A DNA stretch of 64,000 nt from Sulfuricella sp. T08. GTDB taxonomy: Bacteria; Pseudomonadota; Gammaproteobacteria; Burkholderiales; Sulfuricellaceae. Both the position numbers and the translations under genes were made by a program. A model generated the notes under the pieces. The model was not told where the DNA came from, searched no databases, and saw only the letters and a list, made by a program, of their open reading frames with translations. Below are positions 51,814 to 62,227 of this stretch, in pieces (the first letter of the stretch is position 1; each line of letters starts with the position of its first letter). The stretch spans positions 26,690-90,689 of the forward strand of contig NZ_DF967539.1 in NCBI RefSeq assembly GCF_000971475.1, written 5' to 3'.

Positions 51814-53784
51814 ATGAGCAAGACCTATTCAGATTCCTCCATCCGCGTCCTGCGCGGTCTGGAGCCGGTAAAGCAGCGGCCGGGGATGTATACGCGCACG
51901 GACAATCCGCTGCATATCATTACCGAGGTGGTGGACAACTCGGCCGACGAGGCGCTGGCCGGTTTCGCCAAGGTTGTTACGGTGCGGCTGCATGGTGATG
52001 GGTCGGTTTCAGTCACGGACGATGGCCGCGGCATCCCGGTCGGCATTCACCCCGAAGAGGGGGTGCCTACGGTCGAGGTGGTCTTTACCCGGCTGCACGC
52101 GGGCGGCAAGTTCGACAAGAAGGCCGGCGGGGCCTATCAATTTTCCGGCGGGCTGCACGGTGTCGGAGTTTCTGTCACCAATGCATTGTCGCTACGGCTG
52201 GAAGTAACGGTCACCCGAGAGGGCGGAGTCCATCGCATGGCGTTTGCCGGCGGCGACGTGGTCGAACCGCTGGCGCTGATCTGCAGTGCGCCCAAGCGCG
52301 CCTCCGGCACGTCGGTCCGGGTGTGGCCGGATGCGCAGTATTTCGACAGCGCCGAGATTCCGCCACAGCAACTGGAGCGGGTGCTGAAGGCCAAGGCGGT
52401 GCTGCTGCCGGGTGTTCGTGTCAGGTTGGAGATCGAGGATAAGAACGAGCTGATCAAGGACGAAAAGGAGTGGGTATACCAGGACGGACTGTCCGATTAT
52501 CTCAGGTCGCAACTGTCTGAATATCTGATCGACGGGTTGTTCTGGAAATTCGCCAAGTACGCGCCGGCCTCGCACGATACTTTTGCTGAAGGCGAGGGCG
52601 CGGAATGGGTCGTAACCTGGACCGAGGATGGGCCTATCGTGCGCGAGTCCTACGTCAACCTGATCCATACGCCTTCCGGCGGCACCCACGAAGCGGGTTT
52701 GCGCGACGGCATCTTCAACGCGGTGAAGAGCTACATCGATCATCACAGTCTGTTGCCGAAAGGCGTCAAGCTCACCGCCGACGATGTGTTCAGCCGGATC
52801 TCGTTCGTGCTTTCGACCAAGATGCTGGACCCACAATTTCAGGGGCAGACCAAGGAACGGCTGTCGTCGCGGGATGCACTGCGTCTGGTCACCGCCATGG
52901 TGCGCGACCCGCTCGAGCTGTGGCTCAACGAACATCAGGAACAGGCAAAAAAGATCGCCGAACTCTCGATCAGGGCGGCGCAGACGCGCCAGCGCGCCGG
53001 ACAGAAGATCGAGAAGCGCAAGTCCTCCGGCGTTGCCGTGCTGCCGGGCAAGCTGGCCGATTGTCAGTCCGACAACCTGGAAGAGCGCGAGCTGTTTCTG
53101 GTCGAGGGCGATTCCGCCGGTGGTTCCGCCAAGCAGGGCCGCAACAAGGACACCCAGGCGATCCTGCCCCTGCGCGGCAAGGTGCTCAACACCTGGGAGC
53201 ACGAAGCCGACCGCATCTACGCCAACAACGAAATCCACAACATCGCCGTGGCTCTCGGTGTCGACCCGCACGCGCCGGACGACATCCCGGACATGTCCAA
53301 CCTGCGCTACGCCCGCGTCATTATTCTGGCCGATGCGGACGTGGACGGAAGCCATATCCAGGTGTTGCTGCTGACCCTGTTTTACCGCCACTTTCCTGCC
53401 CTGATCCGCGCCGGACGGGTCTGCGTCGCGCAGCCACCGCTGTACCGGGTGGACGTGCCGGCGCAGGGCAAGAACAAGCCGGCGCGCAAGTTTTACTGCC
53501 TCGACGACGGCGAACTGGAAGGCACGCTCGACCGCCTGCGCGCCGACAAGGTTCGTGAGGGATCGTGGCAGGTATCGCGCTTCAAGGGTCTGGGGGAAAT
53601 GAACCCGGTGCAGTTGTGGGAAACCACCCTCAACCCCGATGCGCGCCGTCTGCTGACTTTGCGCACGGACGATTTCACCGGCTACGTCCGGGAAGTATTC
53701 AACAAGCTGATGGCAAAGTCCGAGGCCGCTTCAAGGCGGGCATGGATGGAAGAAGCGGGACATCTGGTGGAGGCGGATGAGTAA
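51814..53784 (+). CDS. parE: DNA topoisomerase IV subunit B
   Basis: 656 residues from ATG 51814 (GTG 51808 in frame). GHKL ATPase with [41 protein letters not shown], and the TOPRIM segment [28 protein letters not shown] and [10 protein letters not shown]. Topoisomerase IV decatenates chromosomes. It overlaps parC by 8 bp. Confidence 0.96.
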   Translation: MSKTYSDSSIRVLRGLEPVKQRPGMYTRTDNPLHIITEVVDNSADEALAGFAKVVTVRLHGDGSVSVTDDGRGIPVGIHPEEGVPTVEVVFTRLHAGGKFDKKAGGAYQFSGGLHGVGVSVTNALSLRLEVTVTREGGVHRMAFAGGDVVEPLALICSAPKRASGTSVRVWPDAQYFDSAEIPPQQLERVLKAKAVLLPGVRVRLEIEDKNELIKDEKEWVYQDGLSDYLRSQLSEYLIDGLFWKFAKYAPASHDTFAEGEGAEWVVTWTEDGPIVRESYVNLIHTPSGGTHEAGLRDGIFNAVKSYIDHHSLLPKGVKLTADDVFSRISFVLSTKMLDPQFQGQTKERLSSRDALRLVTAMVRDPLELWLNEHQEQAKKIAELSIRAAQTRQRAGQKIEKRKSSGVAVLPGKLADCQSDNLEERELFLVEGDSAGGSAKQGRNKDTQAILPLRGKVLNTWEHEADRIYANNEIHNIAVALGVDPHAPDDIPDMSNLRYARVIILADADVDGSHIQVLLLTLFYRHFPALIRAGRVCVAQPPLYRVDVPAQGKNKPARKFYCLDDGELEGTLDRLRADKVREGSWQVSRFKGLGEMNPVQLWETTLNPDARRLLTLRTDDFTGYVREVFNKLMAKSEAASRRAWMEEAGHLVEADE

Positions 53785-56170
53785 GATGAAAGACGTAATC
53801 GATATCAACACCCCCGATCTTTTCGAACAATTGGAAGTGTTGCCGGATGAAGATATGGCGCACGACGGGTCTCCCCCTGTACCGCCGGAGTTTCCTGCCG
53901 AACCGCCTGCTGCCGAACCACCACAGGACGATCTGGCGGACTATGCCAAGGCGGCCTATCTCGCCTACGCGATGGCGGTGTCCAAGTCGCGCGCCATTCC
54001 CGATGTACGCGACGGCCAGAAGCCGGTGCAGCGACGCATTCTCTATGCGATGCGCGAGATGGGCAACGAGTGGGACAAACCGCACAAGAAATCGGCGCGC
54101 ATCGTCGGCGACGTGATCGGTAAATACCACCCGCACGGCGACAGTGCGGTGTACGAGGCGGCGGTGCGCATGGCGCAGGATTTCTCGCTGCGCTACCCGC
54201 TGATCGACGGTCAGGGCAACTTCGGCAGCCTGGACGGCGACTCGGCCGCTGCGATGCGTTATACGGAAGTGCGGCTGACGCCGATCGCACAGCTTTTGCT
54301 GGGCGAACTGGACCACGGTACGGTCGCCTTCCGCCAGAATTACGACGGCTCTTTCGAAGAACCCGTGGTGTTGCCGGCGCGCCTGCCTTTCCTGCTGCTC
54401 AACGGCGCATCCGGCATCGGTGTCGGGATCGCTACCGAGGTGCCGCCGCACAACCTGCGCGAGGTGTGCGAGGTGGCGGCGACGATGATCGAATCGCCCT
54501 CGTTCAGCGAAGCGCAGATGCTGGACATGATCCCGGGGCCGGATTTCCCGGGCGGCGGTCAGATCCTTTCCAGCCCGCAGGAAATCCGTAATGCCTACAC
54601 CAGTGGCCGTGGCTCGATCGCGGTGCGTGCGCGCTATGTCTTCGAGGAGATGGCGCGCGGGCAATGGCAGCTGGTGATCACGGAGCTGCCGCCCGGCGCT
54701 TCGGCGGCGAAAGTGCTGTCGGAGATCGAAGCCCTGACCAACCCGCAGCCCAAGCTCGGCAAGAAGGCCGTCGATCAAGGGCAGATGCAGACCAAGACTT
54801 TGCTGCTCTCGCTGCTCGATACGGCGCGTGACGAATCGGACAAGGAGCAGTCTGTGCGCATCGTGTTCGGGCCGAAAAGCTCGCGTATCGACCGCGACGA
54901 ATTCGCCCGTACCCTGCTCGCCTACACCAGCCTGGAAACCACGGTCTCGTTCAATCTCGTCCAGGTGGGGCTGGATGGCAACCCGATGCAGAAATCGCTG
55001 TTTACGATCTTCTCGGAATGGTGCCAGTTCAGGATTGCGACGGTGGAAAAGCGTCTCGGCCATCGCCTCGGCAAGGTCAACGATCGCGTCCATATTCTGG
55101 AAGGGCGGCACATCGTTTTCCTGAACATCGACGAGGTGATCCGGCTGATTCGTGAGTCCGACGAGCCGAAGCCCGCCCTGATTGCCCGATATGCGCTGTC
55201 CGAGCGGCAGGCCGACGATATTCTGGAAATCCGCCTGCGCCAGTTGTCGCGTCTCGAAGGCATCAAGATCGAGCAGGAAATTGCCGAGCTGATGAAGGAA
55301 CGCGCCAAACTGGAATCCCTGCTGGCTAGCCCGGCCCGGATGAAGTCCCTGGTTGCGCGGGAAATCCGTGAAGACACCAAGAAGTTCGGCGACGATCGGC
55401 GCACCCTGATCCAGCCGGAAAGGCGAGCTTCATTGTCTGAAGCCGCCGTGCTGGACGAGCCGGTGACCGTGATCCTGTCCGAGAAGGGCTGGCTGCGCCA
55501 GCGCCAGGGGCACGGCATCGACCTGGTCATGCTCTCCTTCAAGGAGGGAGACAAGCTGTTTGTCGCGATCGAGTGTCGCTCTCCCGACGCGGTGCTCCTG
55601 CTCGGCTCGGACGGACGCGCCTACACTATCACGGCCTCGCAGATCCCCGGAGGCAAAGGTGATGGCGTGCCTGCGGGTTCCGTGGTGGGATTGCAGCCTG
55701 GTACGAAGATCGTCAGCATGATGACCGGGCAACCGGAAGACCAGGTGCTGCTGTCAAATTCAGGCGGATACGGTTTCGTCGCCACGATCGCGGACATGGC
55801 TTCGCGCCAGAAGGGCGGCAAGCTGCTGATGACGCTGGATGAAGGCGAACAGGTGTTGCCTCCGGCGAGGATACAAAAAGGCGGCCAGCGTTGCGTGGCT
55901 TGCGTGTCGAGTGGCGATAAGCTGCTGGTGTTTCCTCTGAGCGAGGTCAAGCAAATGCCGAAGGGCCGTGGAGTGATTCTGATGGCTCTGGAGAAGGGCG
56001 AAAGCCTGAAGCTCGTTGGCGTTTTTGAGGATACGCTAATGCTGAAAGGCGTCAGGAGGGGGCGCGCGATCGAGGAGGCGCCACAGTTCGAGGTGGCCAA
56101 GCGCGCGCGCAAGGGCAAGCCGGTCAACCTGAAGATCGAGGCGCTGCAAACGCCCAGGGCTTCGAGCTAA
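53777..56170 (+). CDS. parC: DNA topoisomerase IV subunit A
   Basis: 797 residues. Breakage-reunion domain with the quinolone-determining block [17 protein letters not shown] (Ser and Glu of the sensitive type) and catalytic Tyr in [10 protein letters not shown] (about 162); beta-propeller C-terminal domain. Start at 53777 with GGTGGAGGCGG upstream, inside the parE 3' end. A pentapeptide-repeat gene converges on it 7 bp behind the stop. Confidence 0.96.
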   Translation: MSKMKDVIDINTPDLFEQLEVLPDEDMAHDGSPPVPPEFPAEPPAAEPPQDDLADYAKAAYLAYAMAVSKSRAIPDVRDGQKPVQRRILYAMREMGNEWDKPHKKSARIVGDVIGKYHPHGDSAVYEAAVRMAQDFSLRYPLIDGQGNFGSLDGDSAAAMRYTEVRLTPIAQLLLGELDHGTVAFRQNYDGSFEEPVVLPARLPFLLLNGASGIGVGIATEVPPHNLREVCEVAATMIESPSFSEAQMLDMIPGPDFPGGGQILSSPQEIRNAYTSGRGSIAVRARYVFEEMARGQWQLVITELPPGASAAKVLSEIEALTNPQPKLGKKAVDQGQMQTKTLLLSLLDTARDESDKEQSVRIVFGPKSSRIDRDEFARTLLAYTSLETTVSFNLVQVGLDGNPMQKSLFTIFSEWCQFRIATVEKRLGHRLGKVNDRVHILEGRHIVFLNIDEVIRLIRESDEPKPALIARYALSERQADDILEIRLRQLSRLEGIKIEQEIAELMKERAKLESLLASPARMKSLVAREIREDTKKFGDDRRTLIQPERRASLSEAAVLDEPVTVILSEKGWLRQRQGHGIDLVMLSFKEGDKLFVAIECRSPDAVLLLGSDGRAYTITASQIPGGKGDGVPAGSVVGLQPGTKIVSMMTGQPEDQVLLSNSGGYGFVATIADMASRQKGGKLLMTLDEGEQVLPPARIQKGGQRCVACVSSGDKLLVFPLSEVKQMPKGRGVILMALEKGESLKLVGVFEDTLMLKGVRRGRAIEEAPQFEVAKRARKGKPVNLKIEALQTPRASS

Positions 56171-56177
56171 TTTTTTA

Positions 56178-56933
56178 TCATTCCGGCTTGAAACCAAATC
56201 GCCTGGCCACTGCTTCCATCAGAGATGGAGGCAGGTCGTGGGCGCCGTCGAATATGGCATTGAACAGGTCGGCGTTGGAGAAGTCGGCGTCCTTCAGCTT
56301 TGCGTTCTTGAACAGGGCGCCGCGCAGGGATGCGCCCAAGAGGCGGGTCCCCGAGAGGTCGGCATTGGTAAAGTCAACGTCTTCTGCATTTGCTCCGGTC
56401 ATGTCGGCGCGGGAGAGGTTGGTGTTCACGAATCGCCCCCCGGTTATTACTCCGCGAAGCATGTAGGTATCCGCCAGGGAGCCACCCGACAGGTCGATCC
56501 CTTCCATCAGTACGTCCTTGAGATAGGCGCCGGAAAAGTCTGCGCCGATTGCACGGGTACCAATGAGGTTGGTGCCGAAAAGATTGGCCTTGTCGACGCG
56601 CGCGCCACTCATGTCCGCCTCATCAAAAGTGGCATGGAATAAATCCGCTTCCCTGAGATCGGCATTGCGCAGTCTAGCGCGGCGGAGGTTTGCCCATTTC
56701 AGGTTGGCACCGCGCAGATCGGCACCGTCAAGTCGAGTTCCGCGAAGATTGGCATTTTCAAGTTTTGCACCTGAAAGATCGATTCCGGTAAGGGCGCGGC
56801 CGGAGAGGTCGCAAGCTGAGAGATCGGCGGCGGGGACAAGGTTGGCACAGCGATCGGAGGTCGGCTCCGCAGCTGCGGAGATCGACGCAAGCCCCAAGGC
56901 AAAAAGGGCCATCTGTAAGGGTTTAATGGTCAT
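56178..56933 (-). CDS. Exported pentapeptide-repeat protein
   Basis: 251 residues from ATG 56933 (CCAGGAGGCAGTC upstream). Signal peptide (LQMALFALGLASISAAA), two cysteines in CANLVPAADLSACDL, then about 35 pentapeptide repeats of the A(D/N)LXX type (LSGRALTGIDLSGAKLENAN, ADLRGANLKWANL) forming a right-handed quadrilateral helix. Cytosolic relatives (Qnr, MfpA) mimic DNA and shield type II topoisomerases. The signal peptide argues for a periplasmic role here, so the closeness to parC may be chance. Confidence 0.88.
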   Translation of the reverse strand: MTIKPLQMALFALGLASISAAAEPTSDRCANLVPAADLSACDLSGRALTGIDLSGAKLENANLRGTRLDGADLRGANLKWANLRRARLRNADLREADLFHATFDEADMSGARVDKANLFGTNLIGTRAIGADFSGAYLKDVLMEGIDLSGGSLADTYMLRGVITGGRFVNTNLSRADMTGANAEDVDFTNADLSGTRLLGASLRGALFKNAKLKDADFSNADLFNAIFDGAHDLPPSLMEAVARRFGFKPE

Positions 56934-57461
56934 GACTGCCTCCTGGCGGTGATGTATTTTCCCCTCATGAACCGGTGCGGCCACGCGCAGGCAAATTTCT
57001 CACGTCTAATTATAGGATAAGGCCGAGCCTATATTCGTTGCTCTGCAATAATGAACCTGACATTCCTTATCAATAAACCTTTTTCAGGTTGCTCTATAAA
57101 TACAGAAGCGCCCCCGTACCTGAAAGTGCGGCATTTACCAGGGGCGTATTTATACCTGATGGGAATGGCCCCAGGGAAGGAAAGTGCCATAGATATAGAA
57201 CCTTGCATGAAAGTTTACTGAAAGATATGTTATATAAATGAGTTAGATAAATTTTTGCTTATTACTTTGGCTAAATAAATTCTTTATTGATTGATTAATA
57301 TACGAATAATTATATTTATCACTTCATGTCGCTGATTTTGATATGGCCATGTTCTCGGTGAGAATTTGTTAAGGTGCTTTTGTGGGGCGCATTTTTTTTT
57401 GTCCCCGTGATATCATTAAATTTGTCATATATACCCATAATAATTTTAAGGGGCGTCGACC
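56934..57461. other. 528-bp AT-rich leader region of ppdK
   Basis: No gene seen. It contains a weak GC hairpin (CGCCCC 57109-57114 with GGGGCG 57141-57146) and a strongly AT-rich stretch from about 57210 to 57330 that probably holds promoters. AAGGGG precedes the ppdK start. Confidence 0.5.
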
Positions 57462-60254
57462 ATGAGCGGGAAAGAATATATTTACTCATTCGAAGAAGGC
57501 GACGGAAAAAACAAGATGTTGCTGGGCGGCAAGGGAGCCAATCTGTGCGAGATGACGCAGATCGGGCTGAATGTACCGCCAGGCTTTACCATCACCACCG
57601 AGGCCTGCATAGCCTATCTTGAGAAGAACCAACTGCCCGACGGACTGATGAACGAGATCAGGAGCCGCATGCAGGCGCTGGAAAAGAAGGCCGGCAAGGG
57701 CTTCGGCAGCGGCGACAACCCTCTTCTGGTGTCGGTGCGTTCCGGCTCGGCGATGTCGATGCCGGGGATGATGGATACTATCCTCAACCTCGGTCTCAAC
57801 GAAATTTCGTTGCAGGGGCTGATCAGGCAGACCGGTAACGAGCGCTTTGCTTACGATGCCTATCGCCGCTTTATCCAGTTATTCGGCAAGATCGCGCTGG
57901 GCATCGGCGACGAACATTTCGATGAACGGATGGCAGCGATCAAGAGAAAATATGGCGCACCGCTGGACGTGGACCTGACTGCCGCGCACCTTAAGGAACT
58001 GGCCGGAGAGTTTCTCGCTATCGTCGAACATCACAGCGGCAAGCCTTTCCCCCTGGACCCTTACGAGCAACTGGAAATTTCGGTGGGGGCGGTTTTTAGA
58101 TCCTGGTCGGGCAAGCGCGCGGTGGACTATCGCAAGCAATTCAGGATCACCAAAGATCAGGCCAACGGCACTGCGGTTAATGTTTGCACCATGGTGTTCG
58201 GCAACATGGGCAACGATTCCGGAACGGGCGTAGGCTTTACCCGCAACCCCGGCACTGGCGAGAATGTGATCTACGGTGAATACCTCACCAACGCGCAAGG
58301 CGAGGACGTGGTGGCGGGCATACGCACTCCCAAACCGATCGCCAAGATGGCTGACGAAATGCCGGAGATCTACCGGCAGCTGATGGAACTGCACAACCGG
58401 CTGGAGTCGCACTACCACGAAGTGCAGGATTTCGAGTTTACCATCGAGAAAGGTACGCTCTACTGTCTGCAAACCCGCAACGGCAAGATGAACGCCCGCG
58501 CCATGGTACGCACCTCGGTGGAAATGTTCCAGGAAGGCCTGATCACGAAGGAGCGCGCGCTGCTGAGGGTCGAACCTTCGATCCTGGAGCAGTTGCTGGT
58601 GCCGCAGCTGTCACCTGACTTCCACGGCAAATCGCTGGCGCAGGGGTTGCCGGCATCGCCTGGCGCGGCTTCCGGCAAGATCGTATTCGATGCCGATACC
58701 GCCGAGATTCGCGGCCGTACCGGCGAGAAAATCATCTTGGTGCGCGAGGAAACCAAGCCGGAGGATATCCACGGCTTCTTCCAGGCGCAGGGCATCCTCA
58801 CCAGCCGCGGCGGCAAGACCTCGCACGCGGCGGTGGTAGCGCGTGGCATGGGCAAGCCCTGCGTTTCCGGTTGCGAGCAGATCGTGATCAACGACAAATT
58901 GCGCAGCGCCCAGATTGGTGAAACCACGCTGCATGAGGGCGACATCATCACTATCGACGGCGGCACCGGCCATGTCTACGCCGGTGAAGTACCGACCGTA
59001 GAGGCTGAATTCTCCGGGGAAATGGCCACCCTGCTCGCCTGGGCGGACGAAGTGGCACGCCTCAAGGTACTGGCCAATGCCGACACGCCGGAGGCTGCCA
59101 CCAAGGCGCGCGGTTTTGGCGCCATGGGCATCGGCTTGTGCCGCACCGAGCGGATGTTCAACGGCACCGACCGCCTGCCCATCGTGCAGGAAATGATCCT
59201 GGCAGAAACGCCGGAGCAGCGCCAAGCTGCACTCGATCGCCTGCTGCCGATCCAGCGTTCCGACTTCAAGGGCATCTTCAAGGCGATGAAAGGGTTGCCG
59301 GTGACGGTGCGACTGCTCGATCCGCCGATGCACGAGTTCCTCCCCACCGCGGCGCAGCTTGAGCTGGAAATCGCTCACCTGCACCAGCTACGCGACACCA
59401 TCAAGGGCCTGGAGGAGTTGCCGGAGACCCTTAAGCTTCTCAATCCGAAACTCTATCAGCAGTACTCAGACGGCCTGCTGAAGCTGATGGGCGGATTGCA
59501 TACCTTCAAGGTATCGCACCTGGAAGAGGATGTGATCAGCAAGAAGGAAACGATCCTGAAAAAAGTGCGCGCCCTGGCGGAAGTCAACCCAATGCTGGGA
59601 CACCGTGGTGTGAGACTGGGGATCACCTACCCGGAAATCTATACGATGCAGATCCAGGCGATCCTCGAAGCCGCCGCCCTATGTGCCAAGGAGGGGATCG
59701 AGATCTACCCTGAAATCATGGTGCCGCAGGTGGCTACAGTGGAAGAGCTGAAACGCATCCACAGCTACGTTCAGCGTATCCACAAGGTAGTTGAATTGAC
59801 CCATGGCATCAACGTGAAATTCAAGTTTGGCAGCATGCTCGAAGTGGTGCGCGCCTGCGTACGCGCAGGGCGCATGGCGGAAACGGCGGAATTTTTCTCA
59901 TTCGGCACCAATGACCTGACCCAAGCCACTTTTTCCTTCAGCCGCGAGGATGCCGAAAACAAGTTCCTGCCGGCCTATACCGAGACAGGCATCCTGCAGG
60001 ACAACCCGTTCGAAGTGCTGGACATTAAAGGAGTGGGACAGCTGATGAAGATGGGGGTTGAGAGGGGGCGTCAGACCAACCCTGATCTCAAGGTGGGAAT
60101 CTGCGGCGAGCATGGCGGGCATCCCGGATCTATCCACTTCTGTCACCACATCGGCCTCAGCTACGTGTCCTGTTCCGGCCCGCGCGTGCCGATCGCGCGT
60201 CTGGCTGCAGCACAAGCCAAGCTACTGGAGGGGGAGTACCAGGATCCGAGCTGA
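57462..60254 (+). CDS. ppdK: Pyruvate, phosphate dikinase
   Basis: 930 residues. N-terminal nucleotide domain (EEGDGKNKMLLGGKGANLCEM; SVRSGSAMSMPGMMDTILNLG), phosphohistidine domain with GGKTSHAAVVARGMGKPCV (His near 455) and C-terminal PEP/pyruvate barrel (GICGEHGGHPGSI). It reversibly makes PEP from pyruvate, ATP and phosphate; in an autotroph it may serve gluconeogenesis, or act glycolytically with PPi. Confidence 0.96.
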   Translation: MSGKEYIYSFEEGDGKNKMLLGGKGANLCEMTQIGLNVPPGFTITTEACIAYLEKNQLPDGLMNEIRSRMQALEKKAGKGFGSGDNPLLVSVRSGSAMSMPGMMDTILNLGLNEISLQGLIRQTGNERFAYDAYRRFIQLFGKIALGIGDEHFDERMAAIKRKYGAPLDVDLTAAHLKELAGEFLAIVEHHSGKPFPLDPYEQLEISVGAVFRSWSGKRAVDYRKQFRITKDQANGTAVNVCTMVFGNMGNDSGTGVGFTRNPGTGENVIYGEYLTNAQGEDVVAGIRTPKPIAKMADEMPEIYRQLMELHNRLESHYHEVQDFEFTIEKGTLYCLQTRNGKMNARAMVRTSVEMFQEGLITKERALLRVEPSILEQLLVPQLSPDFHGKSLAQGLPASPGAASGKIVFDADTAEIRGRTGEKIILVREETKPEDIHGFFQAQGILTSRGGKTSHAAVVARGMGKPCVSGCEQIVINDKLRSAQIGETTLHEGDIITIDGGTGHVYAGEVPTVEAEFSGEMATLLAWADEVARLKVLANADTPEAATKARGFGAMGIGLCRTERMFNGTDRLPIVQEMILAETPEQRQAALDRLLPIQRSDFKGIFKAMKGLPVTVRLLDPPMHEFLPTAAQLELEIAHLHQLRDTIKGLEELPETLKLLNPKLYQQYSDGLLKLMGGLHTFKVSHLEEDVISKKETILKKVRALAEVNPMLGHRGVRLGITYPEIYTMQIQAILEAAALCAKEGIEIYPEIMVPQVATVEELKRIHSYVQRIHKVVELTHGINVKFKFGSMLEVVRACVRAGRMAETAEFFSFGTNDLTQATFSFSREDAENKFLPAYTETGILQDNPFEVLDIKGVGQLMKMGVERGRQTNPDLKVGICGEHGGHPGSIHFCHHIGLSYVSCSGPRVPIARLAAAQAKLLEGEYQDPS

Positions 60255-60323
60255 GTCAGTCATAATAAATGACGCCTCATCCCTGATAGGATAGGAGAGA
60301 TTTTTACTGGGGGTAGAGGGGAA

Positions 60324-60905
60324 TTACTCTTCGTCGGTTTCCAGCAGGCCCTGCATCGTTTTTTTGATGGTTTCTACCGCTTCCGGCGATTCGATGTCCA
60401 TGATCTGGTCGATGATCCACGGCTGGTCACGCTTGTCCATGACTTCGCGGATGCAGTTGCCAAGGTAGCGCAACGGGGCGAATCCGGGTTTCTCGTCAAC
60501 CAGGTCGAAAGTGGCGTAATCCACCAGGCGACGGTTGAGCAGGTCGATGAAGCCGGCTTTGTAATCGTAACCTTCGTCGTTATTCGGCGCGATTGCGAGA
60601 ATGTTTTCTTCCATCATTTCGGATAATCGCTTGGCCAGCGCCTGGATGAAGCCAGTGCGTGTTGCGTCATCGATGCGATTGTAAGCAAGGCGGTCGGCGT
60701 ACTGCACTTCGAAAGCGAGGAACTCGGCCATCAGGACAAACCCGCGCTCAGGCGTGATAATGTCGTAATCTGCTTTTGACAGGTTTATGGTGAATTTGTC
60801 TGCCAGGCGCCACAGTATCATGGCCAGAACAGAGGCAGTTTCCGCGGGATCCTTCGGTTGCCCATCTTTCTTGAACCAGTTGGTTTTTATCCGTATTTTG
60901 CTCAT
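60324..60905 (-). CDS. Conserved hypothetical protein at the dsr locus
   Basis: 193 residues from ATG 60905. Helical, acidic, no signal peptide and no cysteines except in GNCIREVM. Segments: IRIKTNWFKKDGQPKDPAE, AMILWRLADKFTINLSKADYDI, NRRLVDYATFDLVDEKPGFAPLRYLG, and an acidic C-terminus. I do not recognise the family. It is the last gene of the five-gene minus-strand operon and begins 1 bp behind the rhodanese gene, so it is probably part of the sulfur-handling set. Confidence 0.7.
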   Translation of the reverse strand: MSKIRIKTNWFKKDGQPKDPAETASVLAMILWRLADKFTINLSKADYDIITPERGFVLMAEFLAFEVQYADRLAYNRIDDATRTGFIQALAKRLSEMMEENILAIAPNNDEGYDYKAGFIDLLNRRLVDYATFDLVDEKPGFAPLRYLGNCIREVMDKRDQPWIIDQIMDIESPEAVETIKKTMQGLLETDEE

Positions 60906-60906
60906 G

Positions 60907-61764
60907 TTATTCTCCTGCAGGGCCGACTTCGATCGGACGGGATGAGTCGGTGATCCACTCGCTCCATGAGCCGGGGTAAAGCTTGCCACTGGGTAATCCG
61001 GCAATTTCCATGGCCAAAATATTGTGGCAGGCGGTTACGCCGGAACCGCAAACATGGATGACCTGTTGCGGGGGAATGCCGTGCAGCAGGTTGAGGTAAG
61101 CTTCGCGTAACTCTTCGGCGGGCAGATAGGTGCTGTCGAAGTCGATATTTTCTTCGAAGTTCCAGTTGATGGAGCCGGGGATATGTCCAGCCACCTTGTC
61201 CAGCGGTTCGCGCTCTCCGTTGAAGCGATCTTCAGGTCGGGCATCGATAATCACTCTGTTGCAATCTTGCCGAGCCTGATCCACTTCGGTAGCGTCTGCC
61301 TGCATCGAGCTCTGCAGATGGGGAATGAATTGGGACGGAAGGATTTTGGACGGATCAGAGGTGACAGGCAATTTCTGGCGCATCCACATGGGTAGACCGC
61401 CGTTGAGCAGGGCTACGGCGTCATGGCCTAGCCAGCGCAATAGCCACCACATTCTCACTGCCATAGAGCCGAAACTGTCATCGTAGACGACGACTTGTTT
61501 GGTGCTGTCCACGCCCCATAGCCCCAGCTTTTCGCTCAGAAGTTGCGGACTGGGTAGCGGGTGGCGCCCGCTGGCGGGTGTAATCGGGGATGAGAGGTCA
61601 TCGTCCAGATGGACGTAGCGTGCCCCCGGTATGTGGCCGTGCAGGTAGGCGCGCCGACCCGCTTCCGGATCTGTGAGCGTGAAGCGGCAATCAAAGACGA
61701 TCCAGCTAGGGTCGTCAAGATGCTGAGCCAGTTCCTCGATGGAAACCAGAGTGGTGAACTTCAT
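60907..61764 (-). CDS. sseA: SseA-type sulfurtransferase (tandem rhodanese)
   Basis: 285 residues, two rhodanese domains. The first (IVFDCRFTLTDPEAGRRAYLHGHIPGARYVHLD) is non-catalytic; the second carries the active-site loop CGSGVTA with Cys238, the 3-mercaptopyruvate/thiosulfate sulfurtransferase type. HIPGSINWNF and the PSGKLYPGSWSEW C-terminal block agree. In a dsr setting it may pass sulfane sulfur toward DsrE/TusA-type carriers. Confidence 0.92.
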   Translation of the reverse strand: MKFTTLVSIEELAQHLDDPSWIVFDCRFTLTDPEAGRRAYLHGHIPGARYVHLDDDLSSPITPASGRHPLPSPQLLSEKLGLWGVDSTKQVVVYDDSFGSMAVRMWWLLRWLGHDAVALLNGGLPMWMRQKLPVTSDPSKILPSQFIPHLQSSMQADATEVDQARQDCNRVIIDARPEDRFNGEREPLDKVAGHIPGSINWNFEENIDFDSTYLPAEELREAYLNLLHGIPPQQVIHVCGSGVTACHNILAMEIAGLPSGKLYPGSWSEWITDSSRPIEVGPAGE

Positions 61765-61809
61765 GGGGTGTTGGGTGATCGGTATGGGTGATGCGGAAGA
61801 AGTGGAGCA

Positions 61810-61836
61810 GGGCGATGGGTATATCCCCCATCGCCC
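61810..61836 (-). promoter_or_regulatory. Intercistronic hairpin behind the DsrC-like gene
   Basis: GGGCGATGGG (61810-61819) and CCCATCGCCC (61827-61836) form a perfect 10-bp stem over a 7-nt loop, 12 bp after the DsrC-like stop and before the rhodanese start. There is no T tract, so a role in transcript processing or stability is likelier than termination. Confidence 0.55.
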
Positions 61837-61847
61837 ATTACCAGACG

Positions 61848-62177
61848 TTAGTATCCGCCTTTGCCATAAGGCTTGGGCAGACCAGCTACCTTGGCAGCCT
61901 GTTTGGCCGGCATTTCTGGAAACTGTGTGTACAGGTATTTGCTGTCAGTGCCGGGGCGAATCTTTTCCCAGTCTTTCAGCATGTTACGGAATGTTGGTGT
62001 GTGGCCATGTTCCTTGTATTGTTCGCGCATGTAGTTGACGACCGCCCAGCGCTCGTCGTTCATCGCGAGGCCTTCCTCTGCGGCGATCATGGGAACAATC
62101 TCGTCGCTGTAGTTCGGCTCAATCAGGTAGCCTTCCTCGTCGGTTTCAAGCTCAACGCCGTTTACTTCGTATGCCAT
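61848..62177 (-). CDS. DsrC/TusE-family protein lacking both C-terminal cysteines
   Basis: 109 residues, the standard DsrC length. The family frame is clear: VNGVELETDEEGYLIEPNYSDE, NDERWAVVNYMREQY, PTFRNMLKDWEKIRPG, YLYTQFPEMPAKQAAKVAGLPKP. DsrC carries a strictly conserved penultimate Cys plus one about ten residues before; TusE keeps only the penultimate one. Here both positions are replaced (AAKVAGLPKPYGKGGY) and the protein has no cysteine at all. Such cysteine-free homologues have been called RspA and are thought to be regulatory. It cannot bind sulfur as DsrC does. Cotranscribed with Cas6-like and rhodanese genes. Confidence 0.85.
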   Translation of the reverse strand: MAYEVNGVELETDEEGYLIEPNYSDEIVPMIAAEEGLAMNDERWAVVNYMREQYKEHGHTPTFRNMLKDWEKIRPGTDSKYLYTQFPEMPAKQAAKVAGLPKPYGKGGY

Positions 62178-62227
62178 AGTGATTCCTCCTTTGAAAGTTT
62201 GCGGGTGATAAAAAATGTAATGGTATT

